9,183 nt of DNA from Ruminococcaceae bacterium UBA3710 (GTDB lineage Bacteria; Bacillota; Clostridia; Oscillospirales; Acutalibacteraceae), in the NCBI GenBank assembly GCA_002371985.1, contig DFHZ01000187.1, positions 1 through 9,183 on the forward strand. Reading direction: 5' to 3'. The notes under the pieces are model-generated. The model had not been told where the DNA came from. It ran no database searches and saw only the letters and a program-made list of their open reading frames with translations. The translations under genes were made by a program, and so were the position numbers. Positions 6,066 to 9,183 of the stretch are shown piece after piece (positions within the stretch are counted from its first letter, which is position 1; every line of letters starts with the position of its first letter).

Positions 6066-6094
6066 TTGATTTTTGCAGCGAGTTAAAGTATAAT
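6066..6094 (+). promoter_or_regulatory. Promoter before a hairpin unit
   Basis: TTGATT (6066-6071), a 17-base spacer and a consensus TATAAT (6089-6094). Transcription would begin near 6101, only about 11 bases before a long hairpin with a T-run. Either it makes a short terminated RNA, or it drives the SHOCT-like gene through an attenuator. Confidence 0.5.
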
Positions 6095-6111
6095 AACCTT
6101 AACAACTTAAT

Positions 6112-6179
6112 AAATACCGTTGCGAGTGCCTTTAGTGTGAATGAATGATACGGTAAAGGCGTTCGCGGCGGTATTTTTT
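6112..6179 (+). terminator. Long terminator-like hairpin upstream of the SHOCT-like gene
   Basis: The arms at 6112-6134 and 6154-6176 pair along all 23 positions as RNA. Four of these are G-U pairs, and the loop is 19 bases. The T-run at 6174-6179 follows the G/C-rich part of the stem. As DNA the arms differ at four sites, and every difference keeps pairing in RNA, which suggests that the plus-strand transcript matters. It may end transcription coming from the left or from the promoter at 6066-6094. Confidence 0.7.
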
Positions 6180-6191
6180 ATATTCATTCTT

Positions 6192-6220
6192 TTGACAATG
6201 ATTAAATTATAATAATCATT
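6192..6220 (+). promoter_or_regulatory. Possible promoter/operator of the SHOCT-like gene
   Basis: AATGATTA (6197-6204) and TAATCATT (6213-6220) are perfect 8-bp inverted arms around an 8-base spacer. The spacer runs into a TATAAT (6208-6213), so the site could be an operator covering a -10 box. A TTGACA at 6192-6197 lies too close to that TATAAT to pair with it, so the promoter call is weak while the inverted repeat is certain. Confidence 0.4.
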
Positions 6221-6243
6221 TAAATTTATGAAGGAGAGGTTAA

Positions 6244-6279
6244 ATGCTTTTGAGTAAAGAAAACAAAATTTGCTCATAA
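6244..6279 (+). CDS. Possible 11-aa leader peptide
   Basis: A strong AAGGAGAGG ribosome binding site (6231-6239) is followed by ATG at 6244 and an 11-codon frame (MLLSKENKICS) ending with TAA at 6277-6279. Its stop overlaps the left arm of a small hairpin (6271-6291) just before the ribosome binding site of the SHOCT-like gene. A ribosome translating the peptide would open that hairpin, as in translational leaders. It may also be the start of a gene that has been lost. Confidence 0.3.
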   Translation: MLLSKENKICS

Positions 6280-6291
6280 TACTAATGAGCA
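6271..6291 (+). repeat. Small hairpin between leader peptide and SHOCT-like gene
   Basis: TGCTCAT (6271-6277) and ATGAGCA (6285-6291) form a perfect 7-bp stem with a 7-base loop. It ends two bases before the AAAGG ribosome binding site of the next gene, so it could affect translation start without fully covering that site. Confidence 0.5.
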
Positions 6292-6305
6292 GAAAGGGAA
6301 GCAGC

Positions 6306-6518
6306 ATGGAGAAAGATAATAAGCTGAAACTTGAAATTATGACAAGAGAGTTAAGGATGCTTTATTACAATAATTATCTGTTAGAGAATAATGTTATAAC
6401 AAAGCGTGAGCATGATAAAATGTATCTTGCCATAATTTCCAAGTGCGGCAAGAGAAGACGCAATGAATTAGGTGAAATCTCTCGCGAGGAGCGTCTTTCT
6501 TCCGCCCGGCACATATAA
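6306..6518 (+). CDS. SHOCT-like small protein of clostridial mobile elements
   Basis: The product is a 70-aa basic protein. LKLEIMTRELRMLYYNNYLLENNVITKREHDKMYLAII carries the SHOCT-type pattern: a helix, then a short linker with an I-T-x-x-E/D-H-like turn, then a second helix. The tail is rich in arginine and lysine (KCGKRRRNELGEISREERL). Similar short proteins are commonly found beside serine recombinases of Tn4451-like and conjugative elements in Clostridia. Their molecular role is not established, though an accessory role in recombination or regulation is possible. I chose ATG 6306 because AAAGG lies 8 bases upstream and the conserved part begins there. In-frame upstream starts at 6270 (TTG) and 6285 (ATG) have no good ribosome binding site. 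No recombinase follows it here; instead it converges on the HipA-like gene. Confidence 0.7.
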   Translation: MEKDNKLKLEIMTRELRMLYYNNYLLENNVITKREHDKMYLAIISKCGKRRRNELGEISREERLSSARHI

Positions 6519-6578
6519 TTTGTGCCGATACATATAATTCTAAGCTTATTATCTAAGGTTGTAGAGTGTGTAAGAAAC

Positions 6579-6612
6579 AACAGCAGTCTGTATATTACTA
6601 CAAACTGCTGTT
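6579..6612. terminator. Bidirectional terminator between convergent genes
   Basis: The arms at 6579-6592 and 6599-6612 (AACAGCAGT and ACTGCTGTT at the base, then TGTA and TACA) form a 14-bp stem with one mismatch and a 6-base loop. It lies between the stop of the SHOCT-like gene and the stop of the HipA-like gene. A-rich and T-rich flanks on both sides let it end transcription from either direction. Confidence 0.75.
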
Positions 6613-6617
6613 TAAAA

Positions 6618-8003
6618 TTATTTAGAAGAGGTGGGGAGGGCAAGTAGTTTTCTGACTCTGCTCTGCAAATGGTTTTCAATCGCTGTCAGGCGTTCTTCTG
6701 GTAGATTTATGCTTGGATGACGGGTAAATCTAAAACCAATAAGTTTTCTGAGTTGATTTTTTTGTTTTGTGCCCATTACTTCGGCACAGATGCTTTCGTA
6801 AGTAACGCCATAAGGATTTGAACGGGTTTTAGCATAGGCATCTAAATTTTTTATATCGTCTTCCATAGCGTAATTGAATAGTGATATACCGTTATCAAAG
6901 ATCGGCGCAGGACCTATTATCATTCCGTTTTTGTTATCCCTTAAAACACCGAAGTTTCCAAAGTGTCTATCTTCATTATAAATAACAGCATCAAACACCA
7001 ACATACTTTTCAAAAATTCGGCGCAGTCTTCGCCCATATTTTCGTAGTAATTTAGACAAGCCTTAATACCGCCGCTTTTAACAATTCTGCCTATGGGAAT
7101 AAAGGATGTATCAATATCGGTAAATATTTCACATTTTGATGCTAAAATTCCTTTCCAGTTTTCTAAATCATACTCGACAGCATACAGTCCCATTGTTTTC
7201 GCAATTTGATAGGCATAATATTCGGAATATGGCTCGTTGCCTGAATTGGCAAAACCTTCTGTACCGCCTTTGTAAAGATATATGCCATCATCTTCAATAA
7301 ATCTCCACGCCTTACGAAGCATACCTTGCGTTGTAAGTTCAGGGGAAGTAGTAAACGCTTTATTTGCTGTGCCAACACCGGTATAAGCAACCAGCGATAA
7401 AACTTCGGAAAAACGGTTTTCATAGAGATTATACTCCTTAAAAGTGCCGTTAAAGTCAGACGGAACTACCCAGTAACTGTCATTAAGTGAAAGTCCTTTA
7501 CACACATCAATAATACCTTTTGTGTTATTAATGCTAAGACCGAGCGTTTTTAATATTTCGTCAACAAACGCACGGTTTTTAGGAATAACTCTGCGTTCCA
7601 GCCATTTTATGATGCCTTCATCTGTTAATTCTAAATCTAAAGGGAAAAGGTTTTCCATATCTTTATTTACGGATAAAATATGTGCTTTTAAACCTTCTAA
7701 TCCTTTTTCTTCAAGAGAAAAAGTCAAGAGTTCATCATCATATAAACGAAGGGAATAATTGGTATTCATACTATCGCTCCTTTCTTCCAAAAGCATATCT
7801 ACATCTTTGCCAAGGGCGTTTGATATTTTTATCAGCATATCAAGAGATAAATTTTGTGTTCCGCTTTCAATTCGACAAATGTTAGACCGCTGTGTACCGA
7901 TTAAACTTGCCAATTCTGCTTGCGACATTTGTTTTTCTAGACGTGCTTCAGTGAGTTTAGATATAATTCTTTGTCTTGAATGTAGTAAATCATTGTCGTT
8001 CAC
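6618..8003 (-). CDS. XRE-type HTH fused to a HipA-like Ser/Thr kinase
   Basis: The 461-aa product joins a repressor and a kinase. Residues about 12-74 are an XRE/HipB-like HTH (KLTEARLEKQMSQAELASLI, then RSNICRIESG). The kinase part has a probable ATP lysine K245 (IYLYKGG) and the catalytic loop NEDRHFGN (D345, N350). The metal-binding Asp is D370 (PIFDNG). TTSPELTTQG (218-227) may be the Ser/Thr-rich loop where such kinases autophosphorylate. HipA-family kinases phosphorylate translation factors or tRNA synthetases and halt growth; a HipB protein neutralises them and represses the operon. Residues 80-200 lack the usual HipA N-terminal subdomain, so it may be closer to the CtkA-like group. 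The GTG start has GGAG 9 bases upstream. Met79 has its own perfect AAAGGAG, so the kinase alone (383 aa) may also be made. The target is unknown. Confidence 0.88.
   Translation of the reverse strand: MNDNDLLHSRQRIISKLTEARLEKQMSQAELASLIGTQRSNICRIESGTQNLSLDMLIKISNALGKDVDMLLEERSDSMNTNYSLRLYDDELLTFSLEEKGLEGLKAHILSVNKDMENLFPLDLELTDEGIIKWLERRVIPKNRAFVDEILKTLGLSINNTKGIIDVCKGLSLNDSYWVVPSDFNGTFKEYNLYENRFSEVLSLVAYTGVGTANKAFTTSPELTTQGMLRKAWRFIEDDGIYLYKGGTEGFANSGNEPYSEYYAYQIAKTMGLYAVEYDLENWKGILASKCEIFTDIDTSFIPIGRIVKSGGIKACLNYYENMGEDCAEFLKSMLVFDAVIYNEDRHFGNFGVLRDNKNGMIIGPAPIFDNGISLFNYAMEDDIKNLDAYAKTRSNPYGVTYESICAEVMGTKQKNQLRKLIGFRFTRHPSINLPEERLTAIENHLQSRVRKLLALPTSSK
7777..7783 (-). promoter_or_regulatory. 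Internal ribosome binding site at the HTH-kinase junction
   Basis: On the minus strand AAAGGAG lies 7 bases before an in-frame ATG at 7769 (Met79). This is the best ribosome binding site of the gene and falls exactly where the HTH domain ends. It would produce a 383-aa kinase without the repressor domain, besides the full 461-aa protein. Confidence 0.6.
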
Positions 8004-8031
8004 AGTGTATCACTCCAAAATCGGTTTAATC

Positions 8032-8061
8032 TATGTTATCATATTTGATAACATATGTCAA
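8032..8061 (-). promoter_or_regulatory. Promoter with embedded operator for the HTH-HipA gene
   Basis: On the minus strand TTGACA (8056-8061), 17 bases and TAACAT (8033-8038) form a promoter about 30 bases upstream of the GTG. TATGTTATCA (8032-8041) and TGATAACATA (8046-8055) are perfect 10-bp inverted arms with a 4-base spacer, filling the space from -35 through -10. A dimeric HTH bound there would shut off the gene. The encoded XRE domain is the natural candidate, so autorepression as in hipBA is likely. Confidence 0.75.
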
Positions 8062-8144
8062 TAGTATTATTGTATGTTGCAATTATTTTGCAGATATAGA
8101 GAGAATATTTGTTGTTTATAATTTAAAATAATACGATTTTATTC

Positions 8145-8173
8145 TTGATAAATGAATAAATATGTGGTAAGAT
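8145..8173 (+). promoter_or_regulatory. Promoter of the Fic gene
   Basis: TTGATA (8145-8150), a 17-base spacer and TAAGAT (8168-8173) lie 37 bases before the ATG of the Fic gene. The leader contains a short tandem word, ATAAGCAAG (8175-8183 and 8187-8195), of unknown meaning. Confidence 0.5.
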
Positions 8174-8210
8174 GATAAGCAAGATAATAAGCAAGTCGGA
8201 GGAAAATTAA

Positions 8211-9183
8211 ATGCCATATTCGCCACCATATGAGATAACGGATAAAATATTATCGCTCGTTGCTGAAATTTCAGAAAAAATCGGCAAAATCACCGAACGC
8301 ACAAATTTGGATTCAAAACCGCACTTGCGTAAGAACAATAAAATCAAATCTGTTCATTCGTCTCTTAAAATTGAGGCTAATTCTTTATCATTGGATGAGG
8401 TTAGAGACATTATAAATGGTCGTACTGTTATTGGAGAGCGTAAGGAAATACAAGAGGTTAAAAACGCTTATGTTGCTTATGAGCAAATTGGAAAGTTTGA
8501 TATTTACAGCTTAGAGGATTTTAAGCGTTTACATGGTATCATGACTAAATATATCGTGGACGAAAGCGGTAACTTTCGCAATGGAGAAGAGGGAGTTTTT
8601 AGCGGTGATAAATGTATTTTTATGGCACCGCCGGCACAGCTTGTTCCAGAGCTCATGCAAAATTTATTTGACTGGATGAAAAATTCTAACGAAAAAGTAC
8701 ATCCGTTAATTCTTGCATCTGTATTTCACTACGAATTTGTTTTTATCCATCCTTTTTCAGATGGTAACGGAAGGATGGCAAGACTTTGGCATACAGCAAT
8801 CCTTGCCTCATGGAAACCTATATTTGAATTTATTCCGATTGAAAGCCAAATTGAAAAGTTTCAGGATGGGTACTATGATGCAATTGCAAAATGCCATATA
8901 GACGGTGCAAGCACTGCGTTTATTGAGTTTATGCTAACGCAGATTAGTGCAGTATTAGATGAAATACTAAATACAGTCGATTTTTCTTCCGATAATCTTT
9001 CGGAATATGTCAAAAAATTGCTTTCAGTTATGGAATATGATACTCCATATACTGCTAATGCTATTTTAGATTTATTAGAACTTAAATCAAAAGAAACTCT
9101 CCGCAAAAATTATTTAGGTCCCGCGATCGAAAATGGCCTAATTAAAATGACCTTACCCGATAAACCTAATAGCAAAAATCAAA
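8211..9183 (+). CDS. Fic-domain protein AMP-transferase, 3' end cut by the window edge
   Basis: Fic enzymes transfer AMP (or another nucleotide part) from NTPs to hydroxyl side chains of target proteins. The canonical motif HPFSDGNGRMAR (180-191) is intact: H180 is the general base, D184 binds the metal and G185-R191 hold the phosphates. The flap is near 130-142 (FSGDKCIFMAPPA). Before the core, SSLKIEANSLS (50-60) matches the inhibitory helix of class II Fic proteins, with E55 as the blocking glutamate and Ala where Gly or Asn is usual. Residues from about 265 look like a winged-helix domain (NAILDLLELKSKETLRKNYLGPAIENGLI). 324 codons are visible and the frame is open at the right edge. AAGTCGGAGG lies just upstream of the ATG. 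It diverges from the HTH-HipA gene with its own promoter. The target protein is unknown. Confidence 0.92.
   Translation, partial: MPYSPPYEITDKILSLVAEISEKIGKITERTNLDSKPHLRKNNKIKSVHSSLKIEANSLSLDEVRDIINGRTVIGERKEIQEVKNAYVAYEQIGKFDIYSLEDFKRLHGIMTKYIVDESGNFRNGEEGVFSGDKCIFMAPPAQLVPELMQNLFDWMKNSNEKVHPLILASVFHYEFVFIHPFSDGNGRMARLWHTAILASWKPIFEFIPIESQIEKFQDGYYDAIAKCHIDGASTAFIEFMLTQISAVLDEILNTVDFSSDNLSEYVKKLLSVMEYDTPYTANAILDLLELKSKETLRKNYLGPAIENGLIKMTLPDKPNSKNQ

Noticed and set aside
6374..6679. 101-codon minus-strand frame
   Set aside because: Overlaps the SHOCT-like gene antisense, the terminator and the end of the HipA-like gene; composition not protein-like.

Overview
The window looks like accessory, mobile-element DNA from a low-GC Gram-positive bacterium, most likely a gut-type Clostridia species (Bacillota). 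The signs are AT-rich intergenic DNA, purine-rich AGGAG-type ribosome binding sites, near-consensus TTGACA/TATAAT promoters with 17-bp spacers, and gene families typical of clostridial integrative elements. The taxonomy is inference; no housekeeping gene is present to fix it.

Left part (1-4180): two recombinases of unrelated chemistry lie side by side, both on the minus strand. A large serine recombinase (1-1667, running off the left edge) is followed by about 800 bp without a gene, then a tyrosine integrase (2474-3652). The gap holds a tRNA-Asn-like segment framed by a 15-bp inverted repeat, a pair of 12-bp-period repeats and a 15-bp direct repeat, so it is the best candidate for an attachment region. 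A small excisionase-like DNA-binding gene (3934-4128) diverges from the integrase. It has a near-consensus promoter, but a strong terminator-like hairpin lies in its leader, which suggests attenuation or a separate small RNA.

Middle (4181-6065): an unrecognised 426-aa soluble protein (4444-5724) has its own promoter and a possible operator. It appears to sit inside an older, broken gene. Coding-like fragments lie on both sides, and a 9-bp direct repeat in the same reading phase touches both ends of the insert. Deleting the insert on paper rejoins the fragments. From 5897 to 6065 no gene is visible.

Right part (6066-9183): a second promoter-plus-hairpin unit and a possible 11-aa leader peptide precede a 70-aa SHOCT-like protein (6306-6518) of the kind found in clostridial conjugative or mobilizable elements. 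A bidirectional terminator separates it from a convergent HTH-HipA-like kinase gene (6618-8003). That gene encodes an XRE-type repressor domain and a kinase domain in one frame, yet keeps a perfect Shine-Dalgarno and ATG at the domain junction. Its promoter has a 10-bp-arm operator between the -35 and -10 boxes, which suggests autorepression. Divergently from it starts a Fic-domain AMP-transferase gene (8211 to the right edge). Kinase and Fic enzyme thus form a back-to-back pair of protein-modifying toxin-type enzymes beside the mobility genes, as expected for a stability or defence cargo.
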